Shown in pieces: positions 1 to 5,908 of a stretch of 6,319 nucleotides of DNA (positions within the stretch are counted from its first letter, which is position 1; each line of letters starts with the position of its first letter). This DNA is from an uncultured bacterium. Its GTDB lineage: Bacteria; Cyanobacteriota; Vampirovibrionia; Gastranaerophilales; Gastranaerophilaceae. A program made the translations under genes and the position numbers. The DNA lies in NCBI GenBank assembly GCA_949299435.1, contig CASGAK010000089.1:1-6319 (forward strand). The letters are read 5' to 3'. The notes under the pieces are model-generated. The model did no database searches and was not told the DNA's origin. It worked only from the letters and a program-made list of their open reading frames with translations.

Positions 1-81
1 TGTCATTGCCGCAACGATACCGATAATCCCCAATGTTATTAATACTTCTGCTAAGGTGAATGATTTTATTTTCATATTCAT
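1..81 (-). CDS. Type IV prepilin-like protein, N-terminus only (runs off the left edge)
   Basis: Only the first 27 codons are in the window. Reading from 81 downwards they give MNMKIKS followed by FTLAEVLITLGIIG and IVAAMT. This is the class III (prepilin peptidase) signal of type IV pilins and pseudopilins: a short basic leader, Phe at mature position 1, Glu at position 5, then an unbroken hydrophobic helix. The residue before the Phe is Ser rather than the usual Gly, a substitution I believe is tolerated (Ala and Ser occur). The mature protein would sit in the inner membrane and be built into a pilus or type II secretion-like pseudopilus. Two ATGs are in frame, at 81-79 and 75-73. A consensus promoter abuts the first, so transcription should begin at about 75, which makes the second ATG (MKIKSFTL...) the more likely start. 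This wording of the motif is one I associate with Gastranaerophilales. Which pilin it is cannot be told from this stub. Confidence 0.8.
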   Translation of the reverse strand, partial: MNMKIKSFTLAEVLITLGIIGIVAAMT

Positions 82-109
82 ATTATAAATCGTTTTTTGT
101 AAAAGTCAA
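82..109 (-). promoter_or_regulatory. Promoter of the prepilin-like gene, abutting its first ATG
   Basis: On the minus strand a -35 TTGACT (109-104) is followed by a 16-base spacer and a perfect -10 TATAAT (87-82). The -10 ends directly against the ATG at 81. Standard spacing from the -10 puts +1 at 75, which is the A of the second in-frame ATG, so the transcript would be leaderless. There is no purine-rich ribosome binding sequence between promoter and start. Confidence 0.7.
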
Positions 110-142
110 TATATAATACTACTAAAGTTATATTATATATTG
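107..142. repeat. Perfect 12-bp inverted repeat between divergent promoters; candidate operator
   Basis: The left arm CAATATATAATA (107-118) and right arm TATTATATATTG (131-142) are exact reverse complements around a 12-base spacer; half-site centres are 24 bp apart. The outer CAA/TTG of the arms overlaps the -35 of the minus-strand prepilin promoter (109-104) and the likely -35 of the plus-strand XRE promoter (140-145). One protein bound across the repeat could therefore block both. The neighbouring XRE repressor is the obvious candidate ligand, but this is inferred from position only. AT-only arms arise by chance more easily, but the match runs 12 of 12 and includes the flanking C:G pair. 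Confidence 0.55.
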
Positions 143-170
143 TTAAAAACAGTATTTTATTTTCTATTAT
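140..170 (+). promoter_or_regulatory. Likely promoter of the XRE regulator gene
   Basis: A -10-like TATTAT (165-170) lies just ahead of the ATG at 178, with TTGTTA (140-145, 19-base spacer) or TTAAAA (143-148, 16-base spacer) as possible -35 elements. The predicted start point is 177-178, at the initiation codon. TATAAA at 168-173 is an alternative -10. The upstream bases are almost all A and T with no Shine-Dalgarno sequence, which fits a leaderless message. Confidence 0.5.
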
Positions 171-177
171 AAATACT

Positions 178-396
178 ATGAATGACGAAACGGTGCTAAA
201 GAATTTGGGGCTAAAATTAAAGTATGAGCGGCTTAAAAAGGGTTATACTCAAGAGCGTTTAGCCGAAAAAGTTGAGGTTCATGAAAAATATATTTCGCTA
301 TTGGAAACAGGTAAACAAAACGTTACATTAAAAACGTTAAACAGAATAGCTAATGTATTGGAAGTGGAAATATATAAATTTTTAATGTTTGATTAG
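178..396 (+). CDS. XRE-family (Cro/CI-type) helix-turn-helix regulator, 72 aa
   Basis: This small protein is almost entirely one HTH_3 domain. Helix 1 covers about residues 7-20 (rich in Lys/Arg), the HTH pair is TQERLAEKV (24-32) and HEKYISLLETGK (35-46), the second being the recognition helix, and a closing helix follows at TLKTLNRIANVLE (50-62). The form resembles single-domain repressors such as those in SinR-like, toxin-antitoxin or restriction-controller settings. There is no partner toxin or methylase in view and no second domain for ligand sensing. The gene is divergent from a prepilin-like gene, with an inverted repeat between the two promoters, so it may autoregulate and control the pilin gene; that is inference. 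The start at 178 is set by the promoter position and lacks a Shine-Dalgarno sequence. The stop TAG is one base from the mlaF stop on the other strand. Confidence 0.85.
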   Translation: MNDETVLKNLGLKLKYERLKKGYTQERLAEKVEVHEKYISLLETGKQNVTLKTLNRIANVLEVEIYKFLMFD

Positions 397-397
397 G

Positions 398-1117
398 CTA
401 AGCAATCATTTTCATAGGGCCTTCCAGTGATGCAGTGACGAATTGTTTTGTGTATTCGTTGTCTTGAAGAAGCATTTCTTCAGGGGTGCCTTCAAATACT
501 ATTTTACCTTCATATAACATAATTACTCTATCAGCTGTTCTTGTAATTGTGGACATTTGGTGTGTGACCACAATTGAAGCGGCTTTGGTTTCTTCTTTAA
601 GTCTTACGATGTAGTCTTCAATAAGAGTTGATGATATCGGATCTAATCCTGATGTTGGCTCATCATATAATATTGAATTAGGTTCAGTAACTATTGCTCT
701 TGCAAAACTTACACGTTTTTGCATTCCACCAGAAAGTTCTGAGGGAAATTTATCTTCAATTCCTTTTAGTCCGACTAGTTCCAATTTTTGTTTTACAATT
801 TCTTTTAAATCTTTTTCTGTATATTTTTTCCTTAAATCCTTGCGTTCTTTAAGTGCAAAAGCAATATTATCAGCGACATTCAACGAGTCGAATAACGCAG
901 AGTATTGAAATACCATAGCGGTATCACCTTCTGAGGTAATTATTTCGCCACTGTCAGGTGTCAGCAGTCCGCAAATTAGTTTTAAAATTGTGCTTTTGCC
1001 TGATCCGCTAAAACCTACTATAGCTAAAGTTTCTTGGTTATTTACTTTGAACGAAACATCATTGATTACGGTATTTTCTCCGAATGTTTTTATTAGATTT
1101 TTAACTTCAATACTCAT
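398..1117 (-). CDS. mlaF: MlaF-type ATP-binding protein of an MCE/Mla lipid transporter
   Basis: This is the cytoplasmic ATPase subunit that powers an MlaE-type permease moving phospholipids between inner and outer membrane. At 239 residues it is the usual size. All ABC landmarks are intact: Walker A GFSGSGKST (35-43), Q-loop Q71 in VFQYSALFDSLNV, signature LSGGMQKR (128-135), Walker B ILYDEPTSGLD (149-159) with catalytic E153, and switch histidine H186 in VVTHQM. The FQYSALFDSL stretch and the ending LEGPM (231-235) are typical of the MlaF/TGD3 branch rather than amino-acid importers. The ATG at 1117 is preceded by AAGGA (1128-1124) six bases away. It follows mlaE by 17 bases on the same strand, so the two are co-transcribed. 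The gene runs to one base from the convergent XRE gene, leaving no room for an intergenic terminator. Confidence 0.93.
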   Translation of the reverse strand: MSIEVKNLIKTFGENTVINDVSFKVNNQETLAIVGFSGSGKSTILKLICGLLTPDSGEIITSEGDTAMVFQYSALFDSLNVADNIAFALKERKDLRKKYTEKDLKEIVKQKLELVGLKGIEDKFPSELSGGMQKRVSFARAIVTEPNSILYDEPTSGLDPISSTLIEDYIVRLKEETKAASIVVTHQMSTITRTADRVIMLYEGKIVFEGTPEEMLLQDNEYTKQFVTASLEGPMKMIA

Positions 1118-1134
1118 TTTATTTCCTTATTAAA

Positions 1135-1944
1135 TTAAAAGAAGAATATGATAGCAAAAATCATATCCCAAATTACAATTGCGACAAATGACCATACGAC
1201 AGCTTTTGTTGTTGCAATACCTACACCTTTTGCCCCACCTGAGGCATAATATCCGCATACACAACTGATTAAAGCGATAGAGCCTCCAAATACCATTGAT
1301 TTTAGAAGGCTTACCCCTAAATCTTTCATATACACACCAAGCCAGGCAGAATCAAAGTATGCACGATAGCCTAAATCGGTTGTAAGAGCAGTGGTGACAG
1401 CTCCTGTAAGGACTCCTACAACTGAAGCTATAATGACAATTATAGGCATCATTATTATCCCGGATAAAATTCTAGGTACAAACAGGTACTCTACAGGATT
1501 TACTTTTAAAACTTTCATAGCATCAATTTGTTCCGTCACACGCATCGTCGCAAGTTCTGAGGCAAAAGAGGAGCCTATCATTGAAATTATTGCAAATCCT
1601 GACATTATAGCTCCGACTTCTCTTACGATCAGTATAGTCATTAAAAGTCCTACAAAATGTCCCCCGCCTTGTTTTACCATTTCATTCGCAACTTGTGAGG
1701 CTACGATTATTGATGTCATTCCGACTATTGATAAAGTTATCGGTAAGGAGCTTACACCAAAGCGGTTGCATTGCTCTATTAATTCCTTTTTATCAGTTCT
1801 GGTCGTAAGGAGAGCTTTAAAAAATTGCAAGCCTTTTATCGTAATTTTGCCAATTGTATCTAAAAAGTCCTCCACAAGACTCCAAATTCCTGAAAAAATT
1901 TGGTAAGTCGCAGACTGTTTAAGATATTTTTGTAAGGCTCCCAT
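1135..1944 (-). CDS. mlaE: MlaE-type permease of an MCE/Mla lipid transporter
   Basis: This is the integral inner-membrane subunit that pairs with MlaF to move phospholipids across the periplasm (MlaE in proteobacteria, TGD1 in chloroplasts). With the start chosen here it has 269 residues. The N-terminal part is amphipathic (about 1-60), then come several hydrophobic segments. The family core reads REVGAI (108-113), then ELATMRVTEQIDAM (130-143) and NPVEYLFVPRIL (149-160), which is diagnostic. The frame is open up to a TTG at 1980, but that TTG is the first codon of a consensus -35 box. The -10 TATAAT ends at 1951, so transcription should begin at 1944, the A of the ATG chosen here. No Shine-Dalgarno sequence precedes it. 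mlaF follows after 17 bases. No mlaD, mlaC or mlaB lies in the window; the substrate-binding MCE partner must be encoded elsewhere. Confidence 0.92.
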   Translation of the reverse strand: MGALQKYLKQSATYQIFSGIWSLVEDFLDTIGKITIKGLQFFKALLTTRTDKKELIEQCNRFGVSSLPITLSIVGMTSIIVASQVANEMVKQGGGHFVGLLMTILIVREVGAIMSGFAIISMIGSSFASELATMRVTEQIDAMKVLKVNPVEYLFVPRILSGIIMMPIIVIIASVVGVLTGAVTTALTTDLGYRAYFDSAWLGVYMKDLGVSLLKSMVFGGSIALISCVCGYYASGGAKGVGIATTKAVVWSFVAIVIWDMIFAIIFFF

Positions 1945-1950
1945 TGCCCT

Positions 1951-1980
1951 ATTATATCTATAAAAAATAAGTAAAGTCAA
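1951..1980 (-). promoter_or_regulatory. Promoter of the mlaE-mlaF operon
   Basis: The minus strand shows -35 TTGACT (1980-1975), an 18-base spacer and a perfect -10 TATAAT (1956-1951). Six bases (AGGGCA) separate the -10 from the ATG at 1944, placing +1 on the A of the start codon. The message is predicted to be leaderless; AGGG is too close to the ATG to act as a ribosome binding site. The promoter is back to back with that of the PadR-like gene. Confidence 0.75.
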
Positions 1981-1993
1981 TTTATTTAAAAAC

Positions 1994-2022
1994 TTTCATT
2001 ATGAGCCCTTTTGTGCTATTAT
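1994..2022 (+). promoter_or_regulatory. Extended -10 promoter of the PadR-like regulator gene
   Basis: TGCTATTAT (2014-2022) is an extended -10: TG, one base, then TATTAT (2017-2022). The best-placed -35, TTTCAT (1994-1999, 17-base spacer), is poor, as is usual for extended -10 promoters. The predicted +1 is 2029, the A of the ATG, again implying a leaderless transcript. A short palindrome, TCATTATGA (1996-2004), overlaps the -35 region and could be part of an operator, though it is too short to weigh much. Confidence 0.55.
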
Positions 2023-2028
2023 TAATCT

Positions 2029-2556
2029 ATGATAGAACTTTTGATCTTATATTCGTTAATAAAACGTGATTTGACAATGTATGCCATTCATAAGGCTATT
2101 GAAAGTGATTTTGCACCGTATACCTCTCCGAGTTTTGGGGCTATAAAACCTGCTTTGAGAAGGTTGGAAGCTGGGGGTGCTATCAATTCCAGAAAAATGA
2201 TGTCTGAGGGTGGAAAATTATCTGTATTTTATTCTATTACTAAAAGCGGGCAAGGAATTTTAAAAGATTTGATTTTAGAAAATTTAAGCGAAAATCCACT
2301 GCAATTCCTTTCAAATGCCAGAATTAAGCTATCTTGTGCTGAGTATTTAGATGCTGATGAAAAAAAAGAATTGTTTATTGAGATTAAAACTCTTGCTTTA
2401 AAATTTAAAATAGCTGCAGAAAATATTTTAAATGATGAATATAATAAACTTAGTTTTTATCAAAAAATTATGCTAGATAATGTAATTTGTGAATATTCAA
2501 ATTTAATCACTGTAATAGAAGGATTTGAAAAAGATAATGCCGGCAATAGTAAATAA
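2029..2556 (+). CDS. PadR-like winged-helix transcriptional regulator, 175 aa
   Basis: The N-terminal half matches the PadR/MarR-like winged helix. Helix 1 is at IELLILYSLIK (2-12), followed by a helix at TMYAIHKAIESDF (16-28), a recognition helix around SFGAIKPALRRLEAGGAI (35-52), and a wing that includes SEGGKLSVFYSITKSGQGIL (59-78). The YSIT-x-x-G ending of the wing is characteristic of PadR. The C-terminal half (about 105-168) is predicted helical and charged, like the PadR C-terminal dimerisation domain. The gene is divergent from mlaE and overlaps the following radical SAM gene by 20 bases, so it probably controls itself, that partner, and possibly mlaEF; none of this is shown by sequence alone. 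No Shine-Dalgarno sequence precedes the ATG. The effector is unknown. Confidence 0.8.
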   Translation: MIELLILYSLIKRDLTMYAIHKAIESDFAPYTSPSFGAIKPALRRLEAGGAINSRKMMSEGGKLSVFYSITKSGQGILKDLILENLSENPLQFLSNARIKLSCAEYLDADEKKELFIEIKTLALKFKIAAENILNDEYNKLSFYQKIMLDNVICEYSNLITVIEGFEKDNAGNSK

Positions 2557-3805
2557 AGTTATTAAAGATTCTATAGCGGAAGAAATTGAAATTATGCCTC
2601 AAGATGAAATTCTTTCAATTGATGGCGTCAAAATGCTTGATATGATTGATTATAATTACCTTTTAAAAACTGATTTGCTAACTTTGGAAGTTAAAAAAGC
2701 AAACGGTGAAATTGAATTGATAGAAATTGAAAAAGAGTTTGATGAAGATTTAGGAATCGTTTTTGAAAGTGCGGTATTTGACAGAGTAAAACCTTGTTTG
2801 AATAAGTGCATTTTTTGCTTTGTAGATCAGCAGCCAAAAGGGTTAAGAGATACATTATATGTCAAAGACGATGATTACAGATTATCATATTTGCAGGGAA
2901 CCTATATTACATTGACAAATTTGACTGATGCTGATAAAGAGCGAATTAAAAAAATGCAATTGGGACCATTTTATGTGTCGGTGCATACAACAAACCCTGA
3001 ATTAAGGGTAAAAATGCTTAGAAATCCAAATGCTGCTAAAATTATGGAAAATTTGCAATGGTTTCGGAAACACAAAATTCCATTCCATGCCCAGATAGTT
3101 CTGTGTCCTGGATATAATGACGGGGTAGAATTAGACAGAACTCTTGCCGATTTGGCTTCATTAAAAAACACTGTATTATCAACAGCTATTGTACCTGTAG
3201 GGGTTACACGTTTCAGAAAAGAAAATATAAAACAAGTAGATGAAAAAATTGCTAAAGATACAATAGAGATAGCATCAAAATATAAAAGGGTTTGCCTTTC
3301 TGATGAGTTTTTTCTGCTAGCAGGAGTAAAAATTCCGCCAGCAAAATATTATGGTAATTTTTCTCAACTGGAAGATGGGGTAGGTACGTTAAGACTTTTG
3401 ATAGATGACTATAAATCACTAAAACTTCCTGAAAAGATTTCAAAGTGTACTAAGTTTGTTTTTGCATGCTCTTTTGCTTCAGTTAGTGTAATTAGAAATA
3501 TAGCAGAAGATTTGCAAAAAAAAGTCAAAAATTTGTCGATAGAGGTAGTCGGTGTAAAATCCAATTATTGGGGACAAAATATCACTGTAGCAGGGCTAAT
3601 TACTTCTGAAGATTTGATAAATTCCGTAAAAAACTCAGATGCTGATTTTGTCGTTATACCTTCAGTTATGCTGCGTCAATATAGTGAGGATTTTTTAGAT
3701 GGCAAAAATCTTGATTATGTAAAGGCAAAAGCGTTGAAAAAATTTATTGTACTTAATAACAGTTATTCCATCAAAGAGTTTATTGACAAATTATATAAAA
3801 TTTAG
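2537..3805 (+). CDS. PDZ + radical SAM + DUF512 family protein, about 422 aa
   Basis: This is a member of the widespread DUF512 family, whose reaction is not established to my knowledge. An N-terminal PDZ-like domain (about 1-75; AIVNKVIKDSIAEEIEIMPQ, then DEILSIDG) is followed by a radical SAM core with the CxxxCxxC iron-sulphur ligands at C87, C91 and C94 (CLNKCIFC). The family motif GLRDTLYVKDDDYRLS comes next at 102-117. The C-terminal DUF512 region ends with VVIPSVMLRQYSEDFLDG. The architecture and length are complete. ATG 2537 is preferred because the PDZ homology begins there; a TTG at 2525 is possible but has AAGGA only one base away. The start lies inside the end of the PadR-like gene (20-base overlap), pointing to translational coupling. 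In clostridia I recall this gene near the der GTPase gene; that neighbour is absent here. Confidence 0.9.
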   Translation: MPAIVNKVIKDSIAEEIEIMPQDEILSIDGVKMLDMIDYNYLLKTDLLTLEVKKANGEIELIEIEKEFDEDLGIVFESAVFDRVKPCLNKCIFCFVDQQPKGLRDTLYVKDDDYRLSYLQGTYITLTNLTDADKERIKKMQLGPFYVSVHTTNPELRVKMLRNPNAAKIMENLQWFRKHKIPFHAQIVLCPGYNDGVELDRTLADLASLKNTVLSTAIVPVGVTRFRKENIKQVDEKIAKDTIEIASKYKRVCLSDEFFLLAGVKIPPAKYYGNFSQLEDGVGTLRLLIDDYKSLKLPEKISKCTKFVFACSFASVSVIRNIAEDLQKKVKNLSIEVVGVKSNYWGQNITVAGLITSEDLINSVKNSDADFVVIPSVMLRQYSEDFLDGKNLDYVKAKALKKFIVLNNSYSIKEFIDKLYKI

Positions 3806-3812
3806 TTATATA
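3783..3812 (+). promoter_or_regulatory. Promoter for the 206-residue membrane protein gene
   Basis: A perfect -35 TTGACA (3783-3788) sits inside the last codons of the DUF512 gene. TATATA (3807-3812) follows after an 18-base spacer and can serve as the -10. The start point would be near 3819, giving a leader of about 27 bases that contains the AGGAGG at 3836-3841. The downstream gene can thus be expressed alone, although read-through from the PadR-DUF512 unit is also possible because no terminator separates them. Confidence 0.5.
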
Positions 3813-3845
3813 TAAATGTGATGTTTATTGTAAACAGGAGGACGT

Positions 3846-4466
3846 ATGACAAAAAAAGGTTCAAGTGGAAATAAGAAGAAAAAAGGCAGTCCGTTGCCCC
3901 TTATTATTATTCTGATAATCGGTTTCCTTGTATATAAAGCTAACCCTGAATATTGGCAACAAGGAAGATTATTCCATGATTGGAAAAATGGTGTACCTCA
4001 AGTAGAAACTGAAGAAGTAGTTAAAGCACCTGAGGCACCTAAAAAACCAGATGTAGATCCAGATGCGATATTGGAAGGCTCTGCAAAAGGTGCCAAAACT
4101 ATACCTATAAATATAAGAAAAACTATTGGCATAAATGATCCAAATTATGAAATGTTCAGATCTAAATTTAAGACTTTGTATTTAGTAACTCAAAAAAATT
4201 CATCTTCTGAGCAATTAGCTAATCAGATTAGAGATGCAATTAAAGAAGAAAAATTGAATGATGAATTTACTTTTAATGCTTTGTTATATGAGGCAAAAGA
4301 CAAAAAACATTTATGTGGACTTTCAGAAACACAAACATTTTTTTGTAAACAGTGTGATAGAAAAATTTGTATAGTTCACCCGAGAAAATTAGAATATATA
4401 TTTGTTGCTCCTACTGTACAAGCTTCTATAGGTAGAGCCAAAGTTCTTAAAAAAGAGGGTTGGTAA
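3846..4466 (+). CDS. Unrecognised single-pass membrane protein with a C-terminal cysteine cluster, 206 aa
   Basis: I do not recognise the family. The first 14 residues are highly basic (KK, NKKKKG), followed by one hydrophobic helix (about 15-30, PLPLIIILIIGFLVY). By the positive-inside rule the N-terminus should be cytoplasmic and residues 31-206 outside the inner membrane. A Pro/Glu/Lys-rich linker (51-75) leads to a folded domain from about 85. It looks like alternating strand and helix (TLYLVTQ at 110-116; SEQLANQIRDAIKEE at 121-135; FTFNALLYEA at 141-150). It then has cysteines at 157, 167, 170 and 175 with His178 (CKQCDRKICIVHP). These could bind metal or form disulphides; the opening strand-helix order could suit a thioredoxin-like fold, but no CxxC sits at the usual place for one. 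AGGAGG (3836-3841) four bases before the ATG is a strong ribosome binding site. It shares a terminator with the convergent glnA gene. Confidence 0.85.
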   Translation: MTKKGSSGNKKKKGSPLPLIIILIIGFLVYKANPEYWQQGRLFHDWKNGVPQVETEEVVKAPEAPKKPDVDPDAILEGSAKGAKTIPINIRKTIGINDPNYEMFRSKFKTLYLVTQKNSSSEQLANQIRDAIKEEKLNDEFTFNALLYEAKDKKHLCGLSETQTFFCKQCDRKICIVHPRKLEYIFVAPTVQASIGRAKVLKKEGW

Positions 4467-4500
4467 ATTAAGTCGACAATTTATATTTAGTAGGAATAAA

Positions 4501-4531
4501 AAAAGACCGTCGATTTTATCGACGGTCTTTT
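4501..4531. terminator. Bidirectional intrinsic terminator
   Basis: GACCGTCGA (4505-4513) pairs perfectly with TCGACGGTC (4519-4527) around a TTTTA loop. An A-run (4501-4504, extending left) precedes the stem and a T-run (4528-4533) follows it, so the A:T pairs can extend the stem and a U-tract forms in either direction. It ends the 206-residue gene on the plus strand and glnA on the minus strand, whose stop lies at 4541-4539. Confidence 0.95.
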
Positions 4532-4538
4532 TTCTGAT

Positions 4539-5903
4539 TTAGTATCTTTCCAAATATTTATCAATTTCCCATTGAGAAACATAAGTTCTGAAAGAATCCC
4601 ATTCTTTTTGCTTTGCAGAAACAAATTCATTAAATATATGTTCTCCCAAAGCTGCTCTAGCTACAAGTGATTTATCAACATGATCAAGTGCTTCAGCAAG
4701 ACTTCCTGGTAATGCATCAATTCTTTGTTTTTTACGTTCTTTAGTAGTTAATTTATAGATATTACTTTCAACAGGAGCAGGTGGATCTATTTTATTTCTT
4801 ACACCGTCCAAACAAGCCTGAAGAATTGTAGCGAAAGCAAGGTAAGGATTACAAGCAGGATCTGGGGATCTCAGCTCAACTCTTGTTGCATTTCCTCTTT
4901 TGGCAGGAACTCTTAAAAGAGCACTTCTGTTAGCTAAAGACCAGGCAAGATATACAGGAGCTTCATATCCGGGCACAAGTCTTTTAAAACTGTTTACGGT
5001 TGGATTTAAAAGAGCAGTAATTCCTTTTACATGCTTTAAAAGTCCGCCTATTGAATATTTTGCAACATCTGATAATTGATATTCAGCTTTTTCATCAAAA
5101 AATGCGTTCTTGCCATCTTTAAAAAGTGAAATATTACAATGCATACCGGAACCGTTAATTCCGTAGATAGGTTTTGGCATAAATGTTGCGTGAAGGTTGT
5201 GTCTTGCAGCTATTGCTTTTACAGCAATTTTGAATGTTGCAACATTATCAGCTGCGGTTAATATATCAGCATATCTGAAATCTACTTCATGTTGACCATC
5301 TGCTACTTCATGGTGGGAAGCCTCAATATCAAATCCCATTTCTTGTAAAGTAAGTACAATATCAGATCTTACATCTTCTCCCAAATCCTCTGGACCTACA
5401 TCATAATATCCAGCCTTATCTTGGGTGGTTGTGGTGACTTTGCCGTCTTTATCTTTGGCAAATAAGAAAAATTCAGCTTCAGGACCTATATTCATTGAAA
5501 ATCCCATTTTCTCGGCTTCTGCCATAACTCTTTTTAAGTTACATCTTGGACAGCCTTCAAAAGGTGTTCCGTCAGCGTTATGTATATCACAAATTAATCT
5601 AGCAGCATTGACACCATCTTTGCCTCTCCAAGGTAAAATTTGAAAAGAGTTTTTGTCAGGATAAAAATACATATCAGATGTTTCAATGCTTCTGAATCCT
5701 TTTATTGATGAGCCGTCCAGCATAATTTCGTTTGCTAAAATTTTACTTATGTGCTCTGAAGGAATGGACATATTCTTTACCTGTCCGTTTATGTCAACAA
5801 ATTGCAACTTTATGAACTTTATATTGTAATCTTTTATAAAGCCTTTAATATCTTCTTCGCTAAATTGTCTGTTGTCTAAACGTGTGTGGCTAAATTCTTT
5901 CAT
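4539..5903 (-). CDS. glnA: Glutamine synthetase, type I
   Basis: The enzyme joins ammonia to glutamate using ATP to give glutamine, the main entry of nitrogen into biosynthesis; GSI acts as a cytoplasmic dodecamer. The protein has 454 residues, the short GSI form, and ends at the usual LERY. Landmarks in order are the latch LDGSSIKGF (62-70), metal-binding E142 and E144 (GPEAEFF), E199 and E206 (HHEVADGQHE), H255 (NGSGMHCN), the flap NPTVNSFKRLVPGYEAP (300-316, with E314), and E343/R345 (RVELRS). Length and overall match to the Bacillus sequence suggest GSI-alpha, which is not adenylylated. Two features differ from what I remember of Bacillus GlnA. The position equivalent to its regulatory Arg62 is Ser72, with an Arg one residue earlier. 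GDPRNNLKR is replaced by GCPRCNLKR (C118, C121). ATG 5903 is chosen for its Shine-Dalgarno sequence; the open frame continues to 5999 only through the promoter. No glnR or glnB gene is nearby. Confidence 0.96.
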   Translation of the reverse strand: MKEFSHTRLDNRQFSEEDIKGFIKDYNIKFIKLQFVDINGQVKNMSIPSEHISKILANEIMLDGSSIKGFRSIETSDMYFYPDKNSFQILPWRGKDGVNAARLICDIHNADGTPFEGCPRCNLKRVMAEAEKMGFSMNIGPEAEFFLFAKDKDGKVTTTTQDKAGYYDVGPEDLGEDVRSDIVLTLQEMGFDIEASHHEVADGQHEVDFRYADILTAADNVATFKIAVKAIAARHNLHATFMPKPIYGINGSGMHCNISLFKDGKNAFFDEKAEYQLSDVAKYSIGGLLKHVKGITALLNPTVNSFKRLVPGYEAPVYLAWSLANRSALLRVPAKRGNATRVELRSPDPACNPYLAFATILQACLDGVRNKIDPPAPVESNIYKLTTKERKKQRIDALPGSLAEALDHVDKSLVARAALGEHIFNEFVSAKQKEWDSFRTYVSQWEIDKYLERY

Positions 5904-5908
5904 ATCTA

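Noticed and set aside
178..396. XRE protein as antitoxin or restriction controller
   Set aside because: No toxin-like, nuclease or methylase gene is adjacent; the neighbours are a pilin-like gene and mlaF, so only the general regulator call is supported.
1391..1906. Long plus-strand open frame opposite mlaE
   Set aside because: It is antisense to a strongly conserved permease, has no ribosome binding site or family resemblance, and its Ile/Thr-rich content mirrors the complement of the MlaE codons.
2525..2539. TTG start for the DUF512 protein
   Set aside because: AAGGA would be only one base from TTG 2525; family homology begins at about the ATG at 2537. Not fully excluded.
2971..3443. Two short minus-strand open frames within the DUF512 gene
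   Set aside because: Both lie opposite conserved radical SAM/DUF512 coding sequence, have no promoter or ribosome binding site, and show no recognisable domain.
5425..5643. Plus-strand open frame within glnA
   Set aside because: Antisense shadow of a highly conserved enzyme, with no initiation signals.
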